Source: Talpa occidentalis (taxonomy: Eukaryota; Chordata; Mammalia; Eulipotyphla; Talpidae). Taken from it: a DNA stretch of 64,000 nt. A model generated the notes under the pieces. It searched no databases. It was not told where the DNA came from and worked only from the letters and a program-made list of their open reading frames with translations. The stretch is from contig NW_023604295.1 of the NCBI RefSeq assembly GCF_014898055.3, forward strand, positions 98,099,591 through 98,163,590. The letters are read 5' to 3'. Shown in pieces: positions 24,701-35,617 of this stretch (position 1 is the first letter of the stretch; every line of letters begins with the position of its first letter). The position numbers and the translations under genes were made by a program.

Positions 24701-27520
24701 GACACTGAGCTAGGGGAGATTTTGACAAGAAATGCACATCCTAGTAGGACCCAGTTTATGACATACATACTGTTTGTCTTCGGGGGCATGTTTGACCCAT
24801 GATAGATGGTGCCAGGAGGGGTGTCCCAGAAGTGTTACCTCTGTAGGCGTGGTGAGAATAACCGTGTGTGGGCCAGTCCACCGAGGCTGCAGTGGCTTTG
24901 GCTGAAGCGATTTGAGCAGGACTTGGCCTCCCGGATGCAGTGGTGGGGAAGGTGGTTGAGGAGGCCGAGATCCGAGGCAGGACTGGGTAAGTACCGGTCT
25001 GCGTGTTCCCGGAGCAGTTGCCTGAGTAGGGAAAGGTCAATCCTGTCCGGGTAGGTGTCCAGCAAGTTGGTGAGCTGCAAAAGAAGAAGGTGGGCGAAAT
25101 CCCCCTCGAGGTGACACATGAGCACAGGTTTGACGACAGGAACGTATTTGTCAGACTTTTGCACTCAAGGAGGGGTGGAGGAAGAGCAGACTCAGGAATT
25201 GGCGTTCATTAGGCTCCTAAGACGGAGTGATGGAGGGGACAGATAGAGAGAGAATAGGGGCAGGGACAGGGACTGCAGCAGAGTCAGTTGTGAGAGCGAA
25301 AGCCCTTGCATCCGCCTTGTTATTCCCTGTGGTAACACAGAATTGTCGGTTGGTGTCCTTCACAGTGGATAATGGCGACTTCAGTTGGAAGCAGCAAGGC
25401 TATTAAAAGCTTAAGGATAAGTTTAGTGTTAATGATGGGGGTCCCCTTGGTGGAAAGGAATCCTCTTTCCTGCCAAATTGCAGCATGACTGTGAGCAATA
25501 AGGCATATTTTGAATTTATATAGATGTTGACTTTATTATGTTTGCTGAGGGTAAGGTCCCTGGTTAAGTGCTATGAGTTTTGTCTTTTGGGCGGTGGTTC
25601 TTCCAGGCAGTTTTTCTATGTCGATTACCTGATCGATGGTAACAGTGGCCTAGGTGGCCCTCCGCTGACCGCGCGCATCTTCACAAGAGCTGCCAGTCTA
25701 CAAACACAGGAGGCATCTGACAAAGGAGAGCCAGTCTGGAGGTTTGCATTTCTTCCAGGATTTTAGGACATGAATGAGCGGCAGAAGGGGCCAGAGACAG
25801 GCAGAAGAGTGGCTGGGTTGAGAGAATTAGACTGAGTGAGACTCACTAGAGGGTTTTTGATAAAAAATATATGGAAATTTTGTAAGCAGGAAGGAGTAAG
25901 AGGTCCTGAAGGCGGTGCGAGGAATGTGCTTGGACGGATCTTCCCAGAGTAAGTTGGAGGGATTCCCAGGTGGGTAGAGCTGCCGCCGCCAGGCTCTAAG
26001 GCAGGGTTGCCAGCCCCTGACAGTGGGATCCATCTGCTTGGAGAGATAAGCGACAGGACGCAGGGCTGGGCCCAGAGGCTGGGAAAGGCCGCCTGCCGCA
26101 GTACCCCGACGTTCGGCTGTGAACAGGAGCAAAGGCTTTTCTGGATCAGGAAGGGTAAGGACAGGTGCCTGAAGAAGGATATGTGTGAGTAAAAGGAAGG
26201 CCCTGCGGACTCCCCAGGCGATTAGAGACGTCCTGTGGGGGAGGCTTTTGCTGCGTCGTACAGTGGCTTGGCTAGGAAAGCAAAATTAGGGATACAATGA
26301 CAGAAGAGTCCAACCAAACCTAGGAAAGAAAGGATTTGTTTTTGCCTATTCAGGGGAGGGAAGGTCCCGGATGGCCTGTTTGCAGTCCATCGTTAGCTGT
26401 TTGGAGGAAGGAGTTAGTTGAAGACCCAAATAGACGACTGTGGGAACTGAGAGTTGTGCTTTGCATGGGGAGACATGGTATCCTTTGGAGCACAGGAAGG
26501 TGAGGGTTGTGCAGTGTGTTGCTGAGACTGTGGCAGAGAAGGACTGCAGGGGAGGAGGTCAGCAACAGACTGGAGGAGAGTGCTGGGTTGAACATTACAT
26601 GACAAGAGATCACTAGCTAATGCCTGAGCAAGCAAATGAGGGCTGTCCCGGAAGCCCTGAGGCAGGACTGTCCAGGCCAGTTGCTGGGACCTGTGTGTCC
26701 GGATTTTCCCAAGTAAAAGCAAATAGGAAATAAACTTGAGGATACAGAGGGATGGTAAAAAAAAAAAAAAAAAAAAATCTTTGAGGTGAAGTACAGAGAA
26801 GCGTGTGGTAGAAGACGGTATACGAGATAGAAGGGTGTAGGGGGTTGGCACTACGGGATGGCTAGGCACCACCGCTTTGTTAATGAGGTGAAGGTTTTGA
26901 ACTAGGCGATGAGAACCGTCGGGCTTCTTAGTGGAGAGAATGGGAGTATTACAGGGCAGGTTGATAGGAGTAAGGAGGTTTTTTTTTTTTTTCAGGAGTC
27001 ATTGGATGATGGGTTTGAGACCCTGATGGTGAATGAGGGAAACTGGAAACTGGGGGTGAGAGGGAAAAGAAGAGGGATCCTTAAGGCAAATGAGGACTGG
27101 GGTACGATGGGTGGCAAAATCAGGATAGAGATATTCCAGACCGGGTTGACAGTGGAAGGAGACAGCAGGTAGTCCTGAAGAGGATTAGGAGATGTTTGGA
27201 GCAGTGGGAGGATGAGAGCAGAGCTAGGGTCTTGGAACCATGAGAGAGTAGCCCTGAGTTTGGTCAGAAGATCGTGACCCAGGAGTGGTGTGGGGCAAGA
27301 AGGCATGACTAGGAAAGAGCGGACCAGTGGTCCTGGGCTGAGAAGGAAGGCCATCAACTCCCGTAACCAAGGCCTGAGAAGGATAAACTTGACCAGAATA
27401 GGAGGGAAGGACAAAGAAGGTAGACCCTGTGTCAACCAGAAAGGAGATGTACTTACCTGCTACTTTGACCGTTACCCTGGGCTCCTGGAAGGTTATCAGA
27501 GTCAATGAGTCCGGGCCTCT
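24701..27520 (-). pseudogene. pol remnant (protease, RT, RNase H, integrase C-terminus)
   Basis: Pol of gammaretroviruses carries protease, reverse transcriptase, RNase H and integrase. The protease active site DTGS is intact at 27422-27433, and the protease end is seen near 27270. RT follows; its YXDD-type catalytic motif is ruined and reads SVAD at 26558-26569. The RT/RNase H connection and RNase H lie at about 26132-25340. The integrase C-terminal region is at about 25080-24760. Only about 280 bp separate RNase H from the integrase C-terminus, so the integrase zinc domain and most of the DDE catalytic core appear deleted. Frame changes are frequent. The start was set after the in-frame TGA at 27521-27523. 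Confidence 0.87.
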
Positions 27521-28991
27521 TCAGTCCTCAGCCGCCAAACCCAAGACTGCCGTTGGAAGTGTAGCAGGGCCTGGAAGGACTGGCCCACCATAGCCAGGCA
27601 TGGAGGGACAGTCACTTTTCCAGTGACCCTGGACGTTTCAGATGAGGCATGGTCCTGGCAGAGGGTGGGGTTTGGGGCATTGTCTGGACCAGTGGCCTTC
27701 TCGGCCACATGTGAAGCAGGCTCCTGGCGGCGGTCGGTTGGGGCACATGGGGCCCATTGTCATCCTCTGTCGGGCGGCAGGTGCTGCGGTCGTTGGAGGA
27801 GCAGGGCCTGGCGTTCTCAAGGCAGCTACTAGGGCCTGAACTTGAAGCTCAGCCTTCTCGCGACTACGGAGTTCCCTCTCTGCCCTGTCCCGTTCCTCTT
27901 GGTTGTTAAATACTGTAAAGGCCATGTTCAGCAGATCCCGGATCGGGGTTTGAGGACCGTTCTCAGTCTTTGGAAGTCAGGAGTGTTTTTTGAGGAAGAC
28001 TGGGCAATCTCTCTGAGCTTATGAAAGTTTATAGGTTTAGGCGCTGCCGGTTGGAGACCAGCTAGGTGACAGGTCAGAGGTCAGGACGGAAGAGAAGATA
28101 ACATGTAATTATGACATGTAAGGTCATAGGCTTGGGTAAGATAATGAAATTTTTAGGTGTAGGTAGTGGGATCATTTGTGAAAGAGCCAAGACGCTTTTC
28201 AAGTTGGGAGAGATAAGACAGAGAAAGGAACATGGATAAGCATGAGAGAGGATAACAGAGGATAAGCATGAGAGAGGGTGTGGCAGCTAGGAGGTGAAAA
28301 GAAAGGCGGGGAGGGTCTGGATTGGGGAGCTGAAAGAGGTGAAGACTGAGAATCTAGAGGATTAGAGAATTTTGAAGAGGGGTCTGGAAAGGGCGAAGAG
28401 AGAGAGGAGTCTTGAGACTTAGAAAGTATGGCAGGTTTTCAGGAGGGAGGAAAGGGGTGGAGTGCAAGAGAAAGATAGTCTGGCCCTAAAGGATTTCTGA
28501 CCCTTTTCCATTGCGGTGACAGAATTGTTTAGGACTGTAAGGACCGAGAAGTCAAAAGTGCCATGCTCGGGCCAGTGGGAGCCATTGTCCAATTGATATT
28601 GAGGCCATGCAGTGTTGCAGTAAAAGACCAGACGCTTAGGGCATTATGTGGCCTAAGTCCCAATGGACCGAGGTTTGAGAGAAGGCATCCCAGTGGGGTG
28701 GCCGGGCTAGGCTTGAAATTTGAGGACCCCAAGACTAAGTCGGCTCCTTTCCCAACTAATGGGATAACAGAGTCAGGACGCAGCATCCCATGAACATGAT
28801 CTAGCTGTCGGGACGCAGGCCCCGAATCGCGGCATCCCCGGATTTGGTCCTGGCCTTTGGAAGGGGGGCAAACAAGCGAGGGGGAAGTCTCCACCTCTCC
28901 ATTGTTGCCTAGGATTCGGGCACCTAGTCTGGATGGGCGTCCCCAGACTCAGGGTCTAGGAGTAACAGGCATTGGTGGACGTGGGCCCATG
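27521..28991 (-). pseudogene. gag remnant (matrix to nucleocapsid)
   Basis: Gag forms the viral core. A candidate start ATG lies at 28989-28991. Matrix-like sequence is recognisable across 28894-28529, with a frame change before the tryptophan/proline-rich part. The capsid region (about 28500-27950) is heavily decayed and contains a 17-bp direct repeat near 28230-28275. Nucleocapsid is clearest. A perfect CX2CX4HX4C zinc knuckle lies at 27677-27718. A second knuckle at 27608-27649 has its second cysteine codon changed to TGA (27638-27640). The next in-frame TGA, at 27521-27523, may be the original gag terminator, since protease follows in the same frame as in gammaretroviral readthrough. Confidence 0.85.
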
Positions 28992-29111
28992 GTTTAGGGA
29001 ACAGCCAGCCGAGAGAGGGGTTAGGAGAGGAGCTAAATAGCCAGAGGCGAGGGCCTCTCAGGAAGGAGGGTCAGGCAGGTGACTCACCCCAAGGATTAAG
29101 GCCAGTGGTGG

Positions 29112-29590
29112 TGTTTAGGGCAGCCCTGATACAAAACGTGGTGCCTGACTGTGGGTCCTCACCTGCGCGCTTAAAAGGACTTATCAATACTCTACTGCAA
29201 GCACAAGCAAAAGGTTAATAAAAGGTTTATTTACAAGGGAAGAGCAAATGAGGAAATGTACAGCTCAGGGAGAAAAGTGGGAGACAAAGTTTTAAATGCG
29301 TCCTACCCGATCTGCTGATCAAGAATCCCAAAATGGCACTTGGAAAGCTGGCTGCAAACCAGGAGCCGTGAAGCCAGGAGGCGAGCGACAGCGCGAGAGA
29401 GCCCAAGGCCCACGTGTTTGGTTTTTATACTCAACCTGACTACTTAACTCCACCCTCAGGTCCCAGCCACCTTCCCTTTGGTGGTGACGGGATTTGTCTT
29501 TCCCAATGTCTTGATGACTTTGGTCTGGAGTGGGGGTGGGGTCCACAAAGCCTGTATGGGATTAGCGCAGGACATCCTTTGCCCCTAACA
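29112..29590 (-). mobile_element. solo LTR C inside the provirus leader
   Basis: This 479-bp LTR of the same family as A and B reads TGTTTAG...CTAACA on the plus strand. A perfect 4-bp duplication (gtgg) flanks it, at 29108-29111 and 29591-29594. It lies between the primer binding site and gag of the provirus, so it is not the provirus's own LTR. Its minus-strand TATA and AATAAA are conserved. Confidence 0.93.
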
Positions 29591-29668
29591 GTGGGTGTGA
29601 GATGTCTGCAATGGAGAGGAGAGGTCCCAGGGACAAGAAGGTGGCCCCAGTGCCAGGGGACACAGCCT

Positions 29669-29686
29669 TCTCGGGTTTCGGCACCA
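29669..29686 (-). promoter_or_regulatory. retroviral primer binding site, tRNA-Phe type
   Basis: Three bases after the 5' LTR, the coding strand reads TGGTGCCGAAACCCGAGA. This matches the 18-nt complement of the tRNA-Phe 3' end as I remember it with one difference (A for G at position 16). It fixes both the LTR edge and the ERV-F assignment. Confidence 0.88.
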
Positions 29687-29689
29687 TGA

Positions 29690-30003
29690 TGAAAGGTTCG
29701 GTGCTGTAAAGAAAAGGAGAGCCAGGCTAAATTTCTCAAAGGAAAGGAAAGTTTATTGCGCCCTGGGCGGACCTCACTCATCCAAGGTGGGGGTCACTGA
29801 AGCTGCGCACGTTGTCAGTGGGAAGCAGTGTTTTATAGGGTGAGGAGAGGTCAGGTGGGAGACTGGGTTCCTATGGCAGGAAAAAGTTTGCAGGGCCAGG
29901 GGAGTTTCTTTGTCTGAATTCTCTAGGCAGGCTTCCACATTCCTGTTCCCAGGTGGGCTACCTGGTGGGTTTTTGCATTCCGGCCTCCTGCATGGACCTT
30001 TCA
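29690..30003 (-). repeat. 5' LTR of the provirus
   Basis: The 314-bp LTR is homologous to 22426-22729, with about 23-25 substitutions and small indels by hand count. The pair defines the ends of the provirus. Confidence 0.92.
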
Positions 30004-30572
30004 CCCTCCTCATGTTTGATTAACTTGCTAAACACCTCACAGAACTCAGGGAACCCACTTACTTGCAAAATCACTGATTTGTCACAAAGGATGTTGCTCA
30101 GGAACAGCCAGATGGAAGATGTGCACGGGAAAAGTATACAGAAAGGTGTGGAGCTCTCTGCCCTCTCCAGGTTTGCCACTCTCCACCATTGCCACACATT
30201 CACCAACTGGATGATCCTTCTTTTGTGGATCACTACACAGACACAGTTGATTAACTATTTGGCCATTGGCAACTGAGCAATTTTTAGCCCCTCTCTCCCC
30301 TCTGAGGAAATCAGGACTGAAAGTCCAGCCTTTTACTAACATTGGTTTCCCTGGGGCCAGCCCCCAGGCTTTGGTGCTTCCAATAGTCACCTCATCCACA
30401 TAACAAAAGACACCATTACCACTCCCTGGCTCTTAGGAAATTCCAACTTGCATTTTTTAGCAACTTGAGCCAGGAACAGTGGATAAAGACCAAGTGTGTA
30501 TGAGAACTCTATTTTGGTCATCTGAGTGATCAAAATATATATTTCTTATAAATCACAGTATTACAGGATCAT
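30004..30572 (+). repeat. ancient repeat, piece 3
   Basis: This is the continuation of the old repeat after the provirus, with 'cacagaactcagggaaccca' near 30040 and an end near 'tatatttcttataaatcaca' (30537-30557). It is a common mammalian interspersed repeat, probably LTR-type, but I cannot name the family. Confidence 0.6.
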
Positions 30573-30589
30573 AATCAGTCGACCCTTCC

Positions 30590-30760
30590 TTGAGCCATGT
30601 GGTTTGGCCAGTGATTTCCACACATCCCTCCACTCTCTCAATCCTCAACACAAGTTCCTCAGTAGCAGCCCCAGCCTTACCCAGGAAGAAACTGAACCTG
30701 GGCTGGTCCAGGATAGGAAATGCACCCAAGGTGCCAACTATGACATGGCAGGGCCAGAGT
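30590..30760 (+). repeat. possible MIR fragment
   Basis: 'cccaggaagaaactgaacc' and 'atggcagggccagagtttg' resemble the MIR core and 3' part. The match is degraded. Confidence 0.4.
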
Positions 30761-30769
30761 TTGGGCACA

Positions 30770-31430
30770 GGCATAGAGTCCATTGTCTGTGATGCTCCCA
30801 TGCAAATGGAACAGGGTGATCCCCAGGAAAAGGGGAGGACCCTTTTCCTACCCTGCAACATTACCATAGTCTGCTGTCAGTTCGAGGGCAAGCATAACCT
30901 TTCAAAATGCAGACAAACATAAATCCCAATCTTAAAGGACAATGAAGTTAATCAAAGAAAACAGTGAATTGGAACAAAATAGACTATTTTATTAGCCTTA
31001 ACTACTTATAACTCCTATTAATTATTTAAAAGCCCAATGGAAATGTTTTCTTTTATTAAAGTTCATTGTTTTAATCTTAAAAAGCAATGAAAACCTCTCT
31101 AAAACTTCTCCAGAGTCCAGATCCTTGCCCACTCCCACAGGCTGGGCAGATCCCCTGACTGTGCACACCAGTGGGCTCATGCCTGGTTGCACATAAGCCT
31201 GCAGTGACCCGGACCTCTGCTTTGAGGTACCTTTTTACAGTTGCAATTATTTCGTGATTTGCAATTCTTATTAATGGTTGTTCCCTTCTTCACAGATTAC
31301 AAGCAACTCAAGGATAGAGTCCATTCTATTTTGGGCCTCCTCTCTGTAGCATCTGATATCTGCAGGTAGCTCTGTCCTTTGTATGCTTCACAGACTCGTC
31401 CCATCAGCTGGTATTTACTGAGTCCATATC
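30770..31430. other. no gene recognised
   Basis: Unassigned, apparently single-copy sequence with no supported feature. Confidence 0.4.
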
Positions 31431-31439
31431 AATGAGGGT

Positions 31440-31540
31440 TCCTGTGACAGATGCCAGACATTTTCTTTACTAGCCTATTCATTTGGAGCATTTATTAATC
31501 ATCTGCCACAATCCAGACCCAACAGCCAGGCCTTGGGGAA
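31440..31540 (+). repeat. L2-like LINE fragment
   Basis: The 'gacagatgccagacattttc' and 'ggagcatttattaatcatct' segments resemble the L2 3' end. The fragment is short and diverged. Confidence 0.4.
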
Positions 31541-31574
31541 ACAGAGGAAAGCAACACAGGGGTGTTCAATCTCC

Positions 31575-31760
31575 TCACAGATTTTATTTTTAAGCCTCAC
31601 AAGGCAGGAGTCATCCTCACTTTATAAATAGGAAGGACACTCAAAAAGAGTGAGACAACATTCACAAGCACACCCCAAAGAAGTGGCAGGACTCTAGTCT
31701 CATTATCCTGCCCCTCCCACCTGCCCAGCAGGACAGGAAGCAGAGGTAGGGCTCAAAGTA
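31575..31760 (+). repeat. MIR fragment
   Basis: 'cactttataaataggaag' followed by 'aagtggcaggactctagtc' fits the MIR core and 3' half. Confidence 0.6.
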
Positions 31761-31944
31761 GAGCAACCAGAAGACCCCATTGTTTATAATCCAGGAGCTG
31801 GCTGGAAATGAGATCCTATCTATAAGACCCTTAATTTGGACCCTGGCATGTAACAATCACACAATTAATAATGGCAGAAACAATAGTCTTTGTTTGTATT
31901 TTTCCAACCAAACTGGAACCAGTTTTTGATTTTAAAAATCAAAA

Positions 31945-32135
31945 TTTGGGACAATTTTACCTCCAAGGAAACATTTACCAACAATGTCTAGAGACATTAT
32001 TGGTTTTCATAACTAGAGATGGGATGCTATTCGTGGGTAGAGGTAAGGAATGCTACTACACAAATAAGACAGCCCTCACAACAAAGAATTATGAGCCCCA
32101 AATGTTAATAGAGCAGAAGATGAGAAACTTGTCTA
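31945..32135 (+). mobile_element. MER20-like hAT DNA transposon fossil
   Basis: The stretch with 'caatgtctagagacattatt', 'gtgggtagaggtaaggaatg' and 'acaacaaagaattatgagcc' follows MER20 as I remember it. The 118-codon open frame across it (31871-32227) is an accident of the transposon sequence, not a gene. Terminal repeats are eroded. Confidence 0.75.
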
Positions 32136-32780
32136 GTGGGAACTTTGTGTATATCATTAATTATTCGCTTACAACATTATATTCAGTGTACACAGAATGG
32201 TTGACCTCATGGCTAATGATCTGCTAGCATAAATTAGAGGATTCTTTCTTATATACCCAGGTATAGGAGTAGCCTACTATACCTCAACTTCCTAGACTAC
32301 TGAACAAGTTGCAGTTACTGGTGAAGTTTCCATCACAAACTAGGTTTGGGGTATTCCATTCATCCCCAAACCCTTCTGTTGGTTCCCTCAAGGAATATGG
32401 AAGAATTAGAAAAGAATTGTTCTTTGTAGAGTCAGGATTCCAAAGATTTCCTTAATAGTTTTAAATAATCATCCTCTCAAAATTCTTTCTCCCCCATCAC
32501 AGACCTGAAGGCCTCTACTTAGGAACTTCAGGGAATGTTAGGGAATGCACTGACAGAAATGGGTGTGAGTACCCTGCAACTCGGTGTCTTCAAACACAAG
32601 CCAAACCAGATGAGAACTATTTCACATCCCTTTAGATTTAAAGAACAATTACATTGCTGGGAATGTTGCAATAATTAGAAAAACTAATGCTGCTTTGTCT
32701 ACTCAAGATGAACTTCTGGGGATTGCAAAGGCATCAGCTAGGAAGCAACTACATTTTCTCTAAAACATGAGGTCATAGAA
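32136..32780. other. no gene recognised
   Basis: Unassigned sequence between MER20 and the possible LTR. Confidence 0.4.
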
Positions 32781-32782
32781 GA

Positions 32783-33570
32783 CTGATAGGAGTCCATTTA
32801 CTCCATCTTGGCTAGATCAGCGTCTCTAGTTTATTTTGCTAATATCATCTCATTGCAGCTGTGGCTGTACAGGTAATGTGGCTACACAGGTAATGAACAT
32901 GGCTGTACAGGTAATGATTAAAATTGTGGCTGTACAGGTAATGAATTCAATAAAATTCAAAAAACTGGAGCCAGGAGGATCCTTCATTCTCATCTTGACA
33001 CCATGACTGATCTACTATCAGCACAGACACTTGGACATGGTTAAATATCTTTTGAACCCGTCTTCACAGGAGCAACAGAGCTCAGCTATGAGTCATATGG
33101 TCTATATGCTCAGAAGTAATTGACCTTAAATTAAACTCCTAGAACCAAGAAACCACTGACACAGAACCAAGAAGACAGAAAAAAAACGAGGGCATGAACC
33201 CTAGTCAGAATCAAGGGATCTATCCACCAGGAAGAGGGACTACCCAAATTGTATTCCAGAAGCAAGGGAACTATCCATCAGGAAGATCTGGTCATTTGAA
33301 AATGACCTGTCCCCATATGGACTGATTTATAGTTTTCCAATGGACTTCAGCCAAGTCCATATTCCTTTGCCCTTAGCCCTTTTTTTAGCCAATAAAATTT
33401 AATTCCTTTGTTCTTGATCCTAGCCCCCCAACCCCCAAATCATTTTAACCCCCTTCCCTTTCCTGTGTGGGAAGACCAGCTTGAGCTTGACTCCTGCTTC
33501 CTTGCCAGGTGACTCATAATAAAAATCCTTTTCTTCCTCAAAATTCTGGTGTTATAATATTGATCTTTAT
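32783..33570 (+). repeat. possible ancient retroviral LTR
   Basis: Several LTR-like traits occur in order: a 'ccatcttggc' segment near 32804, a CCAAT-type 'agccaataaaattt' near 33389, a C-rich stretch (33421-33460), then AATAAA at about 33519. No paired LTR or internal viral gene is seen, and TG/CA ends could not be fixed. The assignment is tentative. Confidence 0.35.
32862..32943 (+). repeat. four-unit tandem repeat (tggctgtacaggtaatg)
   Basis: Four 17-bp units lie at 32862-32878, 32879-32895, 32900-32916 and 32927-32943. Three are identical and one has two changes. The spacers between units grow from 0 to 4 to 10 bp. Confidence 0.9.
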
Positions 33571-33859
33571 GTGCATTGGGCAGCAAGCACGTTGGCTCAG
33601 TAGCAATCTGAAACCTTACCCTTTGTTATCAGTCAGAGAGGGACTTCCTAAGATCACTTGTGATAGAGGAAGCTGGAACTTGAATTCAGATTTTCCTGAC
33701 TTTGATTCCAGAACACTTCCCAATTACAATGAAACCTAAAAAATATAAGCACCTATTAAAAATCATACTGCTGCCCTCCCATGCTCTTATTTCCATGTGG
33801 GGAGAAATTACAAGCACAGCATAGGGCTCGAGATCACGAAAAGGGCCACCTTACAGTTA

Positions 33860-34030
33860 TGAAGTATCTTTCAGTTTGTTTAGCATTTTCATGCTTGTCA
33901 CTATGTGTAATCTCCATAGGAAGCAGGAAGAAAAGGAAAATAGTTTTAAAGTCCTTGGTATATTTGGAAAATGAGGCACAAAGGCATTAATTAGTTTTCC
34001 CCAGGTCACCCTGATAGCCTAGAGCAGAGC
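33860..34030 (+). repeat. MIR fragment
   Basis: The segment 'ttggaaaatgaggcacaaag' followed by 'ccccaggtcaccctgatag' fits the MIR core. Confidence 0.6.
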
Positions 34031-34970
34031 TGGCTGACTCTTGGCAAATTTCTCCTAACTTGTGTTCTAGAATTTCCCCCGCTTCTCAGAGGTTCACATT
34101 TATTGCAGACACAGATATACCAAAAGGACCGGAGAAACTGCAGGGTGCCTCAATATCCCTGATGGGGCCAAGTTTAGAAGACACCCTTTTAAAAAGTATA
34201 AACAGAGTCCTAGAAAACAGCAAGAAACTCTGGTAAACCCTTATGCCATCTCTGATGTGCTGGCCTAGAGGGTGGCATCTCAGGGGCCCAGGAGTCAACA
34301 GCCTCCTATTAAAGCATGGAAAGGGAAGCCTTCTTGTCAAGGGAAGCAGGATGGAATAGATCTTTCCTTGACTCTGGTTCTTCCATTAAAAGAAGAAGAA
34401 AATGCCTCCTTCACTACACTCCCTGTTTTCCTCCAAAAGCAAACGATACCCCACAAGCCAAGTAGACTCTGCCCCATGTCTACTTTGAAAGCCAGCTTGT
34501 CTGAAGTCCTGTTTCCAATCCCTTCTTTGGCAACAAATGTTCAATAGGGAACTCCTTAGAAGGAATCACCTCTTCCAAGGGATCAATGTGTTTGTCTTGA
34601 AGTTAACTTTCTGAAAGGCAAGACATAAACAAAACTCCAGATCTGGTCAGATGGGCTACATTGACCTGAAGGGGTTGCCTTAGGCTGTCCGCACAGGAAT
34701 GTGTTTCCTCTCCCACTTCTCCCCATTCCTGCCTGTCACACCCACACTGGGAGGACTTTGTCATGAACTGATACCAGTAGGGAGCCTTGGGACAAAGGTC
34801 ACATAGGTGGTGTGATGGGAGGAGAGAAGTCAAGCACCAAAGTTCCAGAATGTGCTTGTTGGAGGGTTGTCCAGGAGAATTGTGCCAGAACACACAACTC
34901 AATCACCATGATCTCTTACCCTCTGGACCTCCATAGGATTCTAGACCAAATAAGCTTTGAGTGGGTGGAG
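34031..34970. other. no gene recognised
   Basis: Unassigned DNA. Short open frames here show no domain. Confidence 0.4.
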
Positions 34971-34974
34971 AGGG

Positions 34975-35150
34975 GAAAGAAAGAGTAACCTGGACATAAC
35001 CTTGGCCTGAGTAATCTTGATCAGTTTCTTAACCTTTCGGAGCCCTTTTCTGTCAAATACATAAACTATTCCTTGCCCACTCACATGTCATGGGTCTTCA
35101 AAAAGCTAGAAAATGTAACAGCCCAGGAAACATGGGAGTGCTTTCCATGT
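34975..35150 (-). repeat. MIR fragment
   Basis: The plus strand shows 'cagtttcttaacctttcgga' and 'ttctgtcaaatacataaact', a reversed MIR core. Confidence 0.5.
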
Positions 35151-35617
35151 GCCAGTGTGAGATATGTATTTGTTAGGACATATTGAGAGTCTGCTTACAT
35201 ACCCAACATAATTCCCTCCTGACTCTCACTCGAGTCTCACATTTGTTCTGGAAGAAATTCACATTCTTACTCCAGGGTGCCAAGTCAGGCTACAGGGCAG
35301 GATATACATTTCGTGTTTGGGGAAGAGGTCTACTGTACTCCTCCCCTACCTCACAAGGAAACAGATATGCACCATTTTCCCTGGTAGCCATCTTGAGTCT
35401 CTGAAGAAAAACATTGATTAGACTTACTTCACTGAGCATAATTCCTTCTAGTTCCATCCACATTGCTGCAAATGGCATGAGTTTACATTTTTTGACTGAT
35501 GAGTAGTATTCCATTGTGTATATGTACAATATCTTCTTGAGCCAGTCATCTATTTTGGGCATTTGGGTTGTTTCCAGGTTTTACCTATTGTAAATAGTGC
35601 TGCAAAACATAGGGGTA

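Larger units (their letters stand above)
22426..30003 (-). mobile_element. ERV-F/H-like class I endogenous provirus
   Basis: This is a complete but decayed gammaretrovirus-like provirus on the minus strand: 5' LTR 29690-30003, primer binding site 29669-29686, gag, pol, env, and 3' LTR 22426-22729. A 5-bp duplication (ccctc) flanks it, at 22421-22425 and 30004-30008. The primer site complementary to tRNA-Phe and the env type suggest the ERV-F/ERV-H supergroup. All three genes are broken. A SINE (23825-24146) and a solo LTR of another family (29112-29590) were inserted later. By hand count the two LTRs differ at about 8% of aligned sites plus a few indels, so the insertion is old. Confidence 0.92.

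Noticed and set aside
21224..29590. First reading of LTRs A and C as the two LTRs of the provirus
   Set aside because: A and C each have their own 4-bp target duplication, and a different LTR pair (22426-22729 and 29690-30003) shares a 5-bp duplication and is followed by a primer binding site.
31871..32227. 118-codon open frame that looked like a small gene or env piece
   Set aside because: The sequence underneath is a MER20-type DNA transposon fossil. The frame has no recognisable domain and runs past the transposon into flanking DNA.
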